Source: Bacteroidota bacterium (lineage in GTDB: Bacteria > Bacteroidota > Bacteroidia > Cytophagales > Cyclobacteriaceae). Taken from it: a stretch of 64,000 bases of DNA. The notes under the pieces were generated by a model, which ran no database searches, was not told the origin of the DNA, and saw nothing but the letters and a program-made list of their open reading frames with translations. Location of the stretch: NCBI GenBank assembly GCA_016191555.1, contig JACPVX010000017.1, positions 55,706 to 119,705 of the forward strand, in the 5' to 3' direction. The position numbers and the translations under genes are program-made. This document shows, in pieces, positions 8,226 through 17,544 of this stretch (the stretch's first letter is position 1; every line of letters begins with the position of its first letter).

Positions 8226-8903
8226 ATGATTCAACTCAAAAACATCGACAAGTACATTGATTCTCGGTTTCAGCGCACATTCATTTTGAAGGGAATCGAT
8301 CTGGAAGTAAAGCAAGGCGAATTTTTAACCCTCATGGGGCCCAGTGGAGCGGGCAAGTCTTCGCTGATGAACATCATTGGTATGTTGGATGAACCTTCGG
8401 CAGGAGAGTACTACTTCTTCGATGAGCCAGTGCACAAGATGCGTGAGAAGCAAAAAAGTGAGATGCACAAAAACTACATCGGGTTTATCTTTCAGGCGTA
8501 TCACCTCATTGATGAACTGACGGTTTATGAAAATATTGAAACACCACTTTTGTACAAAGGCGTGAGTGGAGGCCAGCGCAAAAGTATGGTGGCCGAAATG
8601 CTCGACCGCTTTAACATGGTGGCTAAGAAAGATTTGTTTCCGGAACAACTTTCAGGTGGGCAACAGCAATTGGTGGGCATTGCGCGCGCCATTGTGGGAG
8701 AACCCAAACTACTCTTGGCCGATGAGCCTACCGGAAATTTACATTCCGATCAGGGCAAGCAGATCATGGATATTTTTCAGAAGTTGAACGAAGAAGGAAT
8801 TACGATTATTCAAGTTACGCACTCCGAAGAAAATGCGCGAAGAGGTAAGCGCGTAGTGAAAGTGGTGGATGGCGCGATAGAGTCAGATGAATTGGTTAAA
8901 TAA
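8226..8903 (+). CDS. ABC transporter ATP-binding protein (MacB/LolD type)
   Basis: A 225-residue ATPase. Walker A GPSGAGKSS (38-46), Q-loop FIFQAYHL (~88-95), signature LSGGQQQLVGIARA (142-155) and Walker B LLLADEPTG (162-170) are all present. It belongs to the branch that powers MacB/FtsX-type permeases rather than importers. No permease or periplasmic adaptor gene is adjacent; instead a TolC-like channel follows after 12 nt. The partner permease must therefore lie elsewhere. Confidence 0.93.
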   Translation: MIQLKNIDKYIDSRFQRTFILKGIDLEVKQGEFLTLMGPSGAGKSSLMNIIGMLDEPSAGEYYFFDEPVHKMREKQKSEMHKNYIGFIFQAYHLIDELTVYENIETPLLYKGVSGGQRKSMVAEMLDRFNMVAKKDLFPEQLSGGQQQLVGIARAIVGEPKLLLADEPTGNLHSDQGKQIMDIFQKLNEEGITIIQVTHSEENARRGKRVVKVVDGAIESDELVK

Positions 8904-8915
8904 AAAACGCAAGCG

Positions 8916-10379
8916 ATGAGGATATTTTTAGCAAGTTGGATTTGTTTGATGAGTGCAAGTGTTTTTGCACAGCAAGAAAGTGTATCGGCAAAACGAGTTT
9001 TAACATTTCAAGAGGCGATCAAAATCGCGTTGAAAAATTCGGTCAATCTTAATCAGCAACGAAATAACCTACAACTCAACCAGACGCAAAAAATTTCAAG
9101 TATTGCCTCTATGGCACCGTCCATTTCGGCATCCACCAGTGCTTCAGTGTTTGATGGAAATTCGTTTAATCAAAATGCTGGTGTGGTTGTCAATGGTATT
9201 CGGGATAACATTTCCGGTTCGATTACTGCACGCCTTAATCTGTTTAATGGCTTCAATCAAATCAACACCATCAAACAATCATCTAGTCAATTAGATGCGC
9301 AGGCAAATTTTGTAAACAGAACCACGCAAGACGTTATCAATAGTGTTTCAACCCAATATCTGCAAGTAATGCTCGATGCTGAATTGCTGCTTGTGGCGAA
9401 GGAAAATTGGAATGCGCTGGCAAAACAACTAGAGCAAACGAAGGAGCAAGTAGCGTTGGGAGCTAAAGCACCGGTGGATGAATACAACCAAGATGCGTTG
9501 GTGAAGGGAGCCGAGCTGCGTTTTGTGCAAGCTGAGATTACTCTGAATAACGATAAGGCTTTCCTGTCTCAAACATTATTGCTGGATGCTTTTGAGGAAT
9601 TTGATGTGGAGCGGCCATCCTGGGATATCAACACATTGGGTTCTGAAAAAATTGATCCCATCGCATTGGCCGATATCGCGAAGCAACACCGGGGCGATTA
9701 TTTAAGGGCAGTAAAAAATGAGGATGCGCAACGATACGCCATGCGTGCTTCAAAAGGCCTGCTGATGCCGTCTCTGGGTGCATTTTTCAACTATGGCTCG
9801 GCCTATAATTTTCAGCGAAATGAACCGGATTCTATTCGAATCACAACTTCTAAAACTTTGGTAATTAATGACAATACACAAGCTTCAGGTTATGGTTTAC
9901 AAACCATAAATACCCCTAAAACAGTCGCTAATGAAAAGCAGCGTTCGTTTAATGATCAGTTTAAGGTCGATAACGTTTACAAGCAATATGGCATTCAATT
10001 GTCAATCCCATTATTTAATGGCTTGCAAAGCAGAACTGCATACATTCAACAGAAGACGCTTTATGAGAATAGCAGATTAACACGAAAGAATGTAGAATTT
10101 CAAATACGGAACGATGTGTTGCGAGCGTATCACAATTATGAAGGGGCAAAAAAGGCTTTTGTAGTGACAGTCGATCAGCTTAAGGCAGCAGAATTGGCCT
10201 ATAACCTCGAATCAGAGCGTTATAACCTAGGAATTACCAATTTCGTGGATTTTGTGAATGCTAACCGAATCTTGGTTCAATCCCAAACGGATAAGGCCCA
10301 AGCAGAATACCGTCTGTTGTTCCAAAAGGTATTGTTGGAGTACGCAGCCGGAACCCTCAAACCAGAGGATTTTCAATAA
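8916..10379 (+). CDS. TolC family outer membrane efflux protein
   Basis: A 487-residue outer membrane factor with a signal peptide (ASWICLMSASVFAQ). It shows the two long helical-hairpin halves of the family (ALKNSVNLNQQRNNLQLNQTQ and NSRLTRKNVEFQIRNDVLRAYHNYEGAKKAF) and the C-terminal YNLGITNFVDFVNA motif. It forms the trimeric exit duct of type I or ABC efflux pumps. It is 12 nt behind the ABC ATPase, which suggests they act in one export system. Confidence 0.92.
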   Translation: MRIFLASWICLMSASVFAQQESVSAKRVLTFQEAIKIALKNSVNLNQQRNNLQLNQTQKISSIASMAPSISASTSASVFDGNSFNQNAGVVVNGIRDNISGSITARLNLFNGFNQINTIKQSSSQLDAQANFVNRTTQDVINSVSTQYLQVMLDAELLLVAKENWNALAKQLEQTKEQVALGAKAPVDEYNQDALVKGAELRFVQAEITLNNDKAFLSQTLLLDAFEEFDVERPSWDINTLGSEKIDPIALADIAKQHRGDYLRAVKNEDAQRYAMRASKGLLMPSLGAFFNYGSAYNFQRNEPDSIRITTSKTLVINDNTQASGYGLQTINTPKTVANEKQRSFNDQFKVDNVYKQYGIQLSIPLFNGLQSRTAYIQQKTLYENSRLTRKNVEFQIRNDVLRAYHNYEGAKKAFVVTVDQLKAAELAYNLESERYNLGITNFVDFVNANRILVQSQTDKAQAEYRLLFQKVLLEYAAGTLKPEDFQ

Positions 10380-10400
10380 CCCATAATTCGAAAATTTATT

Positions 10401-10517
10401 TACCTTTGCAGCCCCGCAGCCATCTGTGGGGCTGTTTCATTGGTTTGAAGCAGCACTGTCTAACCAAATTTGTTGTAAGTAGGCCCGCTTGCAGCATGTA
10501 AATCAGGGTCAATTCAA
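10401..10517 (+). promoter_or_regulatory. rpsA promoter -7 box and structured leader
   Basis: TACCTTTG at 10401-10408 matches the Bacteroidota -7 consensus TAnnTTTG; no convincing TTG lies at the -33 spacing. A perfect 10-bp hairpin (10410-10419 with 10424-10433, loop CCAT, one G-U pair) would stand at the very 5' end of the mRNA, followed by about 85 nt of leader before the rpsA ATG. It may alternatively be the terminator of the tolC gene, but no U-tract follows. S1 is known to autoregulate in other bacteria; a similar role here is inference. Confidence 0.5.
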
Positions 10518-12550
10518 ATGGCAAAAGTGTCAAAAGATTCAAAAGAAAGAACAGAAGAGCCCAAAGCAAAGGCAAAGCAAGTCATTGACGATGCTCCTGT
10601 GAAAAAAGCCGTAAAAGGTGCTGCCGCAGAAGAGCTTTTCGAAAAAGACGAGCTTACGGAGCTTAAATTGGAGAAAAAAGCTGCTGAAGAAGAAGGTATC
10701 AGCCGCATGGTGCGCGATGTTACCGCTCGCAGAGCTTCCAATTCCAACGTTTCATTGGAAAGCTTCGATTGGGATGCGTATGATCGCAAAGGCTTTGGCG
10801 AAGGCTACTCTAAAAACGAACGCAATGATTTAGACAAATTGTACGGAGGCACTGTCGCTTCTGTCAATGAGAGCGAAGTGGTAGAAGGTACCGTAGTAGG
10901 TATCAACGACCGCGATGTGATCTTAAATATCGGATTCAAGTCGGATGGTTTAGTGCCATTGGCTGAATTTAAAGACATGGCCAATTTGAAAATTGGTGAT
11001 GTAGTTGACCTCTTCATCGAAGAGCGTGAAAACGCAATGGGTCAATTGGTGCTTTCTCGCAGAAAGGCCAAGTTGGTAAAAGGATGGGATTATGTGCAGC
11101 GCGCATTAGAGAAAGACGAGATCATCGAAGGTTTTGTAAAACGCAGAACAAAGGTGGTTTGATTGTAGATGTATTTGGTATCGAGGCGTTCTTGCCTGGA
11201 TCACAAATCGATGTGAAGCCGATCCGCGATTTCGATATCTATGTAAATAAGTCGATCGAGGTGAAGGTGGTGAAAATCAACAACACCAACGACAACGTAG
11301 TCGTATCGCACAAAGTGTTGATTGAGAAAGACCTTGAGCAACAAAAGGCCGTGATCTTGACCAACCTCGAGAAAGGTCAGGTGTTGGAAGGTGTAATCAA
11401 AAACATGACCAACTTCGGTGTGTTCATCGACTTGGGTGGTGTAGATGGTTTATTGCATATCACCGACATTTCATGGGGACGTATCAGCCATCCGGAAGAG
11501 TTGTTGAAACTCGACCAAACTGTAAAAGTGGTGGTGTTGGATTTCGATGGCGACAAGAAGAGAATTTCTTTAGGTATGAAGCAATTGACGCCTCATCCTT
11601 GGGAATCATTGGCTGCTGATATCGCAATCGGTTCTAAAGTAAAAGGTAAGATTGTAAACGTAGCCGATTACGGTGCTTTCTTGGAATTGCAACCAGGTGT
11701 TGAAGGCTTGATCCACGTAAGTGAAATGAGCTGGTCACAACATTTGCGCAACCCACAAGACTTCATCAAAGTAGGCGATGAGTTAGAAGCTGTGGTATTG
11801 ACCATCGATCGCGATGAGCGTAAGATGTCATTAGGCATTAAGCAATTGTCAGAAGATCCTTGGACACGCCAGGAGATTTTGAGCAAGTATGCCGTAGGTA
11901 CCCGTCACAAAGGTATCGTTCGCAACTTGACCAACTTCGGCTTGTTCATTGAGTTGGAAGAAGGCATTGATGGTTTGGTACACGTATCAGACTTGAGCTG
12001 GACTAAGAAAATCAAGCATCCATCTGAATTCACGAAAGTGGGAGACAGCATTGATGTGCAAGTATTAGAATTAGATTCTGCGAACAGAAGATTGGCGTTG
12101 AGCCACAAGCATTTGGAAGAAAACCCTTGGGATACTTTCGAAACGATCTTCACCGTGGGTTCTGTTCACAAGTGTACCATCATCAGCAAAAATGATAAAG
12201 GTGCATCCTTGGAATTGCCTTACGGAATTGAAGGCTTCTGTTCAGCTAAGAACTTAGCGAAAGAAGACGGAGGTAAAGTAGAAGCAGGTGAAGCACATGA
12301 TTTCAAAGTTCTTGAGTTTTCGAAAGAAGACAGAAGAATTGTGTTGAGCATGAAAGCGATCTGGTCTGCCGAAGAAGCTCCAAAAGCAGCCGCTCCTAAG
12401 AAAGCAGCCGCACCTTCTTCTAAAGGCAAGAGCATCGATAAAATCAATCAGGAAGTAGAGAAATCTACCCTTGGAGATATCGAAGCGTTGAGCGCGTTGA
12501 AAGAAAAGATGAATGCTGCAAAGGCAAAATCAGAAGGAGACGCGAACTAA
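10518..12550 (+). pseudogene. rpsA: 30S ribosomal protein S1, interrupted by a one-base frameshift
   Basis: Two overlapping track ORFs (10518-11162 and 11084-12550) are halves of one S1 gene. Joining them with base 11150 read twice gives 677 residues and a continuous FVKRRTKGGLIVDVFG. Six S1 RNA-binding domains are visible (starting near VVEGTVVGI, EGFVKRRTKGG, LEGVIKNMTNFGVF, VKGKIVNVADYGAF, HKGIVRNLTNFGLF, HKCTIISKNDKGAS), plus Lys/Glu-rich N-terminal and Ala/Lys-rich C-terminal tails. The break is at ACAAAGG (11148-11154), where an ACAAAAGG would restore the frame. Because S1 is normally essential and the rest is undamaged, a sequencing or assembly error is much more likely than a real pseudogene. 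Confidence 0.93.
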
Positions 12551-12565
12551 TCGTTGAGGTTATTG

Positions 12566-12599
12566 AAAAGAGGGTGGTTTCGGCCACCTTCTTTTTTTT
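12566..12599 (+). terminator. Rho-independent terminator of rpsA
   Basis: A 9-bp stem including GGTGG/CCACC with loop TTTCGG is followed directly by eight or nine T residues. Confidence 0.88.
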
Positions 12600-12605
12600 A
12601 CTTCG

Positions 12606-12634
12606 TTGTATTACCACTGTTTTTTTTAGCTTTG
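12606..12634 (+). promoter_or_regulatory. Promoter of tRNA-Cys (Bacteroidota type)
   Basis: TTG at 12606-12608 and TAGCTTTG at 12627-12634 are separated by 18 nt, which matches the -33 TTG / -7 TAnnTTTG arrangement of Bacteroidota primary-sigma promoters. The tRNA begins 12 nt downstream of the -7 box. Confidence 0.65.
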
Positions 12635-12646
12635 TACTATCAAAAT

Positions 12647-12717
12647 GGTTCCGTGGCCGAGTGGCTAGGCTGAGCTCTGCAAAAGCTCCTACAGCGGTTC
12701 GAATCCGCTCGGAACCT
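12647..12717 (+). tRNA. tRNA-Cys (GCA)
   Basis: A 71-nt cloverleaf: acceptor stem GGTTCCG/CGGAACC, D arm GCCG..AGTGG..GGC, anticodon stem GAGCT/AGCTC with loop CTGCAAA (anticodon GCA), T arm AGCGGTTCGAATCCGCT, and the U73 discriminator that cysteinyl-tRNA synthetase requires. CCA is not encoded. Confidence 0.96.
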
Positions 12718-12722
12718 CTCCT

Positions 12723-12758
12723 AAGCCCTGAACTTGAAAAGAAGTTCAGGGCTTTTTT
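12723..12758 (+). terminator. Rho-independent terminator after tRNA-Cys
   Basis: A perfect 13-bp stem, AAGCCCTGAACTT paired with AAGTTCAGGGCTT, is followed by a run of T. It may also stop the convergent minus-strand gene, since an A-run precedes it on neither side strongly. Confidence 0.9.
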
Positions 12759-12772
12759 GTTGCTGAAAGATT

Positions 12773-13795
12773 CTATTTTTCTCCCAATTTCTCTTTACCG
12801 AATTCAATCTGCGATTGCACAAAATGGGTGAGGTCATCCTTAAAAGAAGTTTGTTCATACGTAATGCCCATGGCTTTACGATCCAGGTGATTTTGGTGTA
12901 CTTCCGGAATCAGCACCTTCATGTATTTTACTTTTAAAAGGTGATTGGCTTGAAAAATAGCATCGGGAAAGGGGCCTGCCGGAATGGGTACCGTTTCAGG
13001 CTCTTTAAAGAGTCGATCGATAATATTTCCCAACTGTTCTTTTTCAAATTCATTTTCCTGGCGGGCATTATACATCCGGTAGTAATCCAGCAGTTGGTAA
13101 TCTTCCACTTCGCGGATAAATGGTTCGGTGAGATCCAGATTGCTTTCGATGTGTGGTTTTTTGGGTGGAGGTGTCTCTCGATCGTAGCCATTCCTGTTTC
13201 GCCAGATGGCACGGTATTTATCTTCTATTTCACCCATCGTGTCGGGCAACAGGATCAGACCCTGTGTGCCGAAATGAGTATCATAAAAATGATACCAGTC
13301 CGGATAATAATCGCCTGCACCTATGCCGGTTTCTTCATCTCTAAATTCATAGTGGTTCTGCCATTCGTGGGGTAAATTATCGATATCATGGTAGGTTGCC
13401 GATTCCAGGTATTTAATCAACACATCTATTTCTTCCGGGGTGGCATCTTCAATGAGGGGGCAGCTTTTGATGTTTTCCTCCCAATAAAGAAACTCCCACG
13501 AGTTGATGATCGGAAGGGAAATCTGACCCGCGCGCCACTGGCATTGTAAGTTGAAGAGTTTTTTTTGCGCGATGATCCAATATAGATCCTCCGCCCATTC
13601 GCGGTAATAATCTTCATCATCCCATTTGCGCCAGGTTTCTCCGTGTTCGAGCAGAAGCCGTTTAGTGTTTGCGTAGCTTTCCAGAAAGCTGTCTGCGCTC
13701 TTCTCATCGTAAACGGAAAGAAAGGCAATCGCTTTCGGGTTCGCTTTCAATTCTTCCAAGATCTTTTCTTTTGTCTTTTGATTCTCTTTTGCCAT
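12773..13795 (-). CDS. Conserved hypothetical protein, 340 aa
   Basis: A soluble, acidic, aromatic-rich protein without signal peptide or membrane segment. Visible features are many Trp/Tyr pairs (e.g. WRKWDDEDYYREWAEDLYW), a central GAGDYYPDWYHFYDTHFG stretch and a Pro-rich break (TPPPKKPHIES). The pattern of spaced acidic and aromatic residues does not match a family I know. It stands alone, converging on tRNA-Cys. Codon use is like the neighbours, so it is not obviously foreign. Confidence 0.8.
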   Translation of the reverse strand: MAKENQKTKEKILEELKANPKAIAFLSVYDEKSADSFLESYANTKRLLLEHGETWRKWDDEDYYREWAEDLYWIIAQKKLFNLQCQWRAGQISLPIINSWEFLYWEENIKSCPLIEDATPEEIDVLIKYLESATYHDIDNLPHEWQNHYEFRDEETGIGAGDYYPDWYHFYDTHFGTQGLILLPDTMGEIEDKYRAIWRNRNGYDRETPPPKKPHIESNLDLTEPFIREVEDYQLLDYYRMYNARQENEFEKEQLGNIIDRLFKEPETVPIPAGPFPDAIFQANHLLKVKYMKVLIPEVHQNHLDRKAMGITYEQTSFKDDLTHFVQSQIEFGKEKLGEK

Positions 13796-13998
13796 AAAAG
13801 TTGAGTAGATCTGATTATCAATTTACTGATTTTAAACGCATATAGCCAACATGCAAGGGAAACACCGAATTGCGCAAGGGGAGAATAGTTTATTTGACAT
13901 AACCAATTCTCGTGCCTTCACACGTTGTTTTTAAAATGCGGATTTTACTTGGGGAAGCCCAAAGTTAATGGTTATTTATTAACTGGCAAAAGGATTAA

Positions 13999-15534
13999 TT
14001 AGGCTACCACATCTTCACTCACTAGCGTATCGAGGCCCCACTCAACCATCAGGTCATTGGTAAATACCCGCATGCTCAATGGATCAACCATTACTTTTTT
14101 TCGGGCAGCCAGCCATTCATTTACTTTCTCTGCGGTGTAGAGTGTTCTTACTTTTGGATTGTCAAGTTTTAATAATTTGCCCCAGTGAAATGTGAAGGGA
14201 ATATTTTGCGCGAACAATTCATTCCAAAATAGATCATAGAAACGGTACGACTCATTCGAGAAAACCCCATCTAACTCAACGATGCATGTGATGGGAAATT
14301 TAGTAAAGCCAAGAGTGGCTTGAGTGCCTTTGACGTAACGAAAGGCGATCACTCCGGCAAATGGACCTTTCGTCTTATTTAGTTCCAATAGAATCAACCT
14401 GACCTTGTTTACATAGTTTAATGGTACACCTGTAGCAGAACTCAATACTTTTCCATGCGTATCGGTGTTGCTAAAAATTTCTCCATGCGTTCCCCACACA
14501 TTGCTGTAGGGAGCGTATGCTGAGGAAATCAACGCATTGACGATAGAAGGTACTAACGCGGGAATTGCTTGCGTGATGGCACCGATAAAAGAAGGCCCAT
14601 CATCTCCGGGGGCAAATCCTCCGGTTAGCGCAGGAGGTGTATAGGTAGTATTGTAGGGCCTTTTATACATGGCCGTAAGGTATGCCTGATTCTTACTATC
14701 GTATTGGTTGATGAGCGTTTGAAAGTGATACGGACGCTCATTGCCAAAAGGTAACGCTATGCTGGTGTTACCAAAATCCAATGTTTCCATGAGTTCGTAC
14801 AAATCATCGCCACTCTCCACTTTGAGGCGATAGCTTCTGTATAAAAACAACGGATCGGTTTCGATCAGTACCCCGTGAATGAAGCCGAAGCTGCCGAAAC
14901 TTACCAATGCCGCGTTGAATAGCGAATCATCTTGAATGAGTGTGGCATGTAAATTCGAAACAAAAGATTGCGATACGATGGGGTTGGATTTGCGTTCCAG
15001 CCAAACATGCCTGACGGGGCTAACAATAATATGGAGCCCCACTACGCAGTCTTGAATAGAACCAACATCAATAGCCGAGCCATGGGTGCCGGTAGACATA
15101 GCACCTACAATCGTTTGCCCGTTGCTTGCGCCAGATGTTTTCAGTGAGCGATTTCTTTTTCGCAGGCGATCGCTCAACTCCTTGACCGAGGTGCCGCATT
15201 GTGAAAAATAAAATTCTTCGGGCGATCGGTTGCAGGCGGGCGAGAGATTTTGTTGGCCAATCTTAAAGCTGAGATTCAGTGGTTTGGTGTTCAGCAATAT
15301 TCCATTCGTGGCGGCAATTTTAGTCCACGACCATTCACCTCCCAACACACGGATGGTGGTGCCTGCGTTAATGGCTTGTTGAATGATTCCCTGAATGGAC
15401 GTGGTCGTATCATTATAGTCTGCTAAAACATCACCTGTATCACGATTGGCCAGATCGTATAGATCGCTGATGGGCTGCTCAAACGTTTCGTGCCGATTGA
15501 TCCACTTTTTGTTGCCGGTTTTATGAATGATCAT
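13999..15534 (-). CDS. FAD-binding oxidoreductase (aldonolactone/alditol oxidase-like)
   Basis: The track start at 15597 overlaps the upstream gene; the Met at 15534 (MIIHKTGNKKWINRHETF) gives a clean 511-residue protein. It has a PCMH-type FAD-binding domain: IIQQAINAGTTIRVLGGEWSW near the start, and SNGQTIVGAMSTGTHGSAIDVGSI around the dinucleotide-binding loop. This layout is that of L-gulonolactone/D-arabinono-lactone and alditol oxidases. The C-terminal half is less typical, so the substrate is open. No signal peptide is seen. It sits downstream of two cytochrome c lipoproteins, which could accept its electrons, though it lacks an export signal. Confidence 0.82.
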   Translation of the reverse strand: MIIHKTGNKKWINRHETFEQPISDLYDLANRDTGDVLADYNDTTTSIQGIIQQAINAGTTIRVLGGEWSWTKIAATNGILLNTKPLNLSFKIGQQNLSPACNRSPEEFYFSQCGTSVKELSDRLRKRNRSLKTSGASNGQTIVGAMSTGTHGSAIDVGSIQDCVVGLHIIVSPVRHVWLERKSNPIVSQSFVSNLHATLIQDDSLFNAALVSFGSFGFIHGVLIETDPLFLYRSYRLKVESGDDLYELMETLDFGNTSIALPFGNERPYHFQTLINQYDSKNQAYLTAMYKRPYNTTYTPPALTGGFAPGDDGPSFIGAITQAIPALVPSIVNALISSAYAPYSNVWGTHGEIFSNTDTHGKVLSSATGVPLNYVNKVRLILLELNKTKGPFAGVIAFRYVKGTQATLGFTKFPITCIVELDGVFSNESYRFYDLFWNELFAQNIPFTFHWGKLLKLDNPKVRTLYTAEKVNEWLAARKKVMVDPLSMRVFTNDLMVEWGLDTLVSEDVVA

Positions 15535-15551
15535 AGTAGGGTTGGTTTGGG

Positions 15552-15911
15552 TTAAGGGATAGAACCTTCTCGTTCGCAGGGCTTCGCGCATTTCCACTCA
15601 ATTTGTATGGGGCACCAGATGCCGAGCGTCACTACCGTGATAAGCGCATACCCATAATTGGTAGTTACTCTTACTTCGTCTATTTTGTTGATGTTGAGAC
15701 TATCGCAATTGGCAGTAACCACATCAATGGCATTGGTTCTTTTTTGCGCGGCACCCCAAAAGAACGAATCCACTCTTTTCTTTTGGTAGTTGGTAGAAGG
15801 ATCGAATTTTGCCGATGCTACCCGATAATGGTAGCAACCTTGGGTGAGTGTCATAGTTAGTAGCAACACTAACATCAGCCCATTTCTTTTGTATTTGACT
15901 TTGTTTTCCAT
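15552..15911 (-). CDS. Bor/Iss-like lipoprotein
   Basis: The Met at 15911 (MENKVKYKRNGLMLVLLL) leads into a lipoprotein signal ending LTQGC and is a better start than the track's 15950. The 119-residue protein follows the Bor layout: DSFFWGAAQKR, a Cys-containing helix (VTANCDSLN), then ITVVTLGIWCPIQIEWKCA, matching Bor's TLGIYTP...V.CS. Bor and Iss are phage-derived surface lipoproteins linked to serum resistance in enterobacteria; the role in this lineage is unknown. It ends 17 nt before the oxidase gene. Confidence 0.68.
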   Translation of the reverse strand: MENKVKYKRNGLMLVLLLTMTLTQGCYHYRVASAKFDPSTNYQKKRVDSFFWGAAQKRTNAIDVVTANCDSLNINKIDEVRVTTNYGYALITVVTLGIWCPIQIEWKCAKPCEREGSIP

Positions 15912-16063
15912 AGCGTAATAGATTTGAGTCGCAAATAATTTATTCGTCACAATGATCGTACTGATTACATAACTAAATTTGGGATTAGAATTTTGAAGCT
16001 AGTTAATTGCCTCCTGGCTTTTTCTATCTCAATCACTGTTTCAGAAATGTAAATTTTAATCGA

Positions 16064-17512
16064 TTACTTCCCCTTCCTTGGGGAAGTAGCCTGAATCAAT
16101 TTGCGAAGTTTTTGGTCGCCATTAAAATCCGGACGCTTGATTGGCTTGCCGTTGCTGTCCAACAAGAATGAAAAATCGGCACCCAGATTTTTTTGCGCTA
16201 CGCCATGGCAGCCCTGGCATCCACCCATCGTTAAGAATTTGCCACGGAATAAGAGGTTGGGTTTGCCATCGTGCGGTGTGCCTATGCCACTGCCCCTGAA
16301 ATTCGCCAACGTAGAATCCGATTCCACCACATAGTTGGCTAAGAAAAAGCTAAACGAAGTAGAATCGTTGGTCGGTTTAGATTGCACACCCACCAAATTA
16401 TAGTTAAGCCATACTGAATTCGGATTGATCGTACTTAGTTTTGCATGTACATAATCGGAAGACTGCTTGACGATTTCAGGTATAGCATGTAGCCGAGGAT
16501 AGCCACCATAAAGTTTACCTTCTTCGTCTCCATTTTTATTTAGCAATACATACCCCATGCTATCTTTTTGTACATCCTGATGTTCCCACGTAGCGAATAC
16601 AAAGTCCTCGAAATTTCGGGTCTTATGGATGATATGGATGGCAATGAGTGCATACACCTTGTTATCGTAATACACTTTATTGGTATCTCCGCGGAAGTAC
16701 ACCACCTTTCGCGTAAAGAATTTCGAAGCATCATCTACCGGAGTGAGTTCTCTCCAGGCAGTTTTTACTTCCATGGAACCGGTGGAGCCGCCCGGCAAAT
16801 TGCTGCCGCATGGCAATGAAATGCCTTTGTATCCGGGTGGGACATCGCACGAATTTTTCACATTTGGATAGTAGGCATGAATGGAATCAATCATGCTCTT
16901 GGTATAGTTGCGCGCTGCCGTTAGTTTTTCTTTGGTGGGGTAGTTGTTTAAAACATAATTGTATTCGTCTCGGTTTACCTTGGCCTGATAAAGTACCCGA
17001 TACTCTTTATCGTATAGGTTAACATGCGCATAGATGTCGCATGAGCCAATTTCATTGTTCTCGTCCAACACATCAAATAGTTCGAAGCTGGCATTCGAAT
17101 TGGGGTAAGGAAACAAGGGCTGGCCATAGCTGTAGTGCGGTGGCGCATCGAAGGGTTTCATAATGTCTGAATAGGGGCGTAATTCAGAACGATGTGCGTA
17201 GGTTTCCCAAACAGCCAGATCGGGATAAGCCTCGTCCGCATAGCTCCAGGTTGTATCTGCATGGTCGCGCAAGCCGTCTTTTGCGTAAGACGATTTCCAA
17301 TTCAGCGCAAGAAATTCTTCCCAGGCAAATTCAACCAACTGCTGTGGCGAGGCAGTGCTGTCAGCTAAGTCTTTAGGTGGACTTGTTAAAAACCGAATGG
17401 TAAAATCAGGGGCTGGTGTTGCGATATCTTCTTGCGCAGTTTGCATGCATTGCAAAATGGTGAGCACGATAACGCCAATAAAAAATGCGAGGAGGATGGA
17501 TCTGGTTTTCAT
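16064..17512 (-). CDS. c-type cytochrome lipoprotein (second of a pair)
   Basis: A 482-residue protein with a lipobox-like signal (VIVLTILQC). One heme c motif, CQGCH at 432-436, lies close to the C-terminus; the long N-terminal ~400 residues contain no further CXXCH. The body has WEEFLALNWKSS near residue 67 and FATWEHQDV near residue 308, which the neighbouring cytochrome parallels with WDIWQSIN and WTWQTFWWSPDVQ, so the two are distant paralogues. Likely periplasmic electron carrier or dehydrogenase subunit anchored to a membrane. It follows its partner by 32 nt. Confidence 0.82.
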   Translation of the reverse strand: MKTRSILLAFFIGVIVLTILQCMQTAQEDIATPAPDFTIRFLTSPPKDLADSTASPQQLVEFAWEEFLALNWKSSYAKDGLRDHADTTWSYADEAYPDLAVWETYAHRSELRPYSDIMKPFDAPPHYSYGQPLFPYPNSNASFELFDVLDENNEIGSCDIYAHVNLYDKEYRVLYQAKVNRDEYNYVLNNYPTKEKLTAARNYTKSMIDSIHAYYPNVKNSCDVPPGYKGISLPCGSNLPGGSTGSMEVKTAWRELTPVDDASKFFTRKVVYFRGDTNKVYYDNKVYALIAIHIIHKTRNFEDFVFATWEHQDVQKDSMGYVLLNKNGDEEGKLYGGYPRLHAIPEIVKQSSDYVHAKLSTINPNSVWLNYNLVGVQSKPTNDSTSFSFFLANYVVESDSTLANFRGSGIGTPHDGKPNLLFRGKFLTMGGCQGCHGVAQKNLGADFSFLLDSNGKPIKRPDFNGDQKLRKLIQATSPRKGK

Positions 17513-17544
17513 TTTGCGGGAGACTATTTAGGTTTTAGAAAAGA

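Noticed and set aside
11148-11156. Programmed -1 frameshift in rpsA
   Set aside because: No X XXY YYZ slippery heptamer or obvious downstream pseudoknot, and S1 is not known to use recoding.
12574-12831. 85-aa plus ORF
   Set aside because: It runs through the rpsA terminator, tRNA-Cys and the next terminator.
12941-13375. 144-aa plus ORF
   Set aside because: Antisense shadow of the 340-aa gene, which has better composition and a full frame.
13800-13998. Further palindrome of the regulon type
   Set aside because: Only partial similarity (AGGGGAGAATAG); the TRGGA-N5-TCCYA core is absent.
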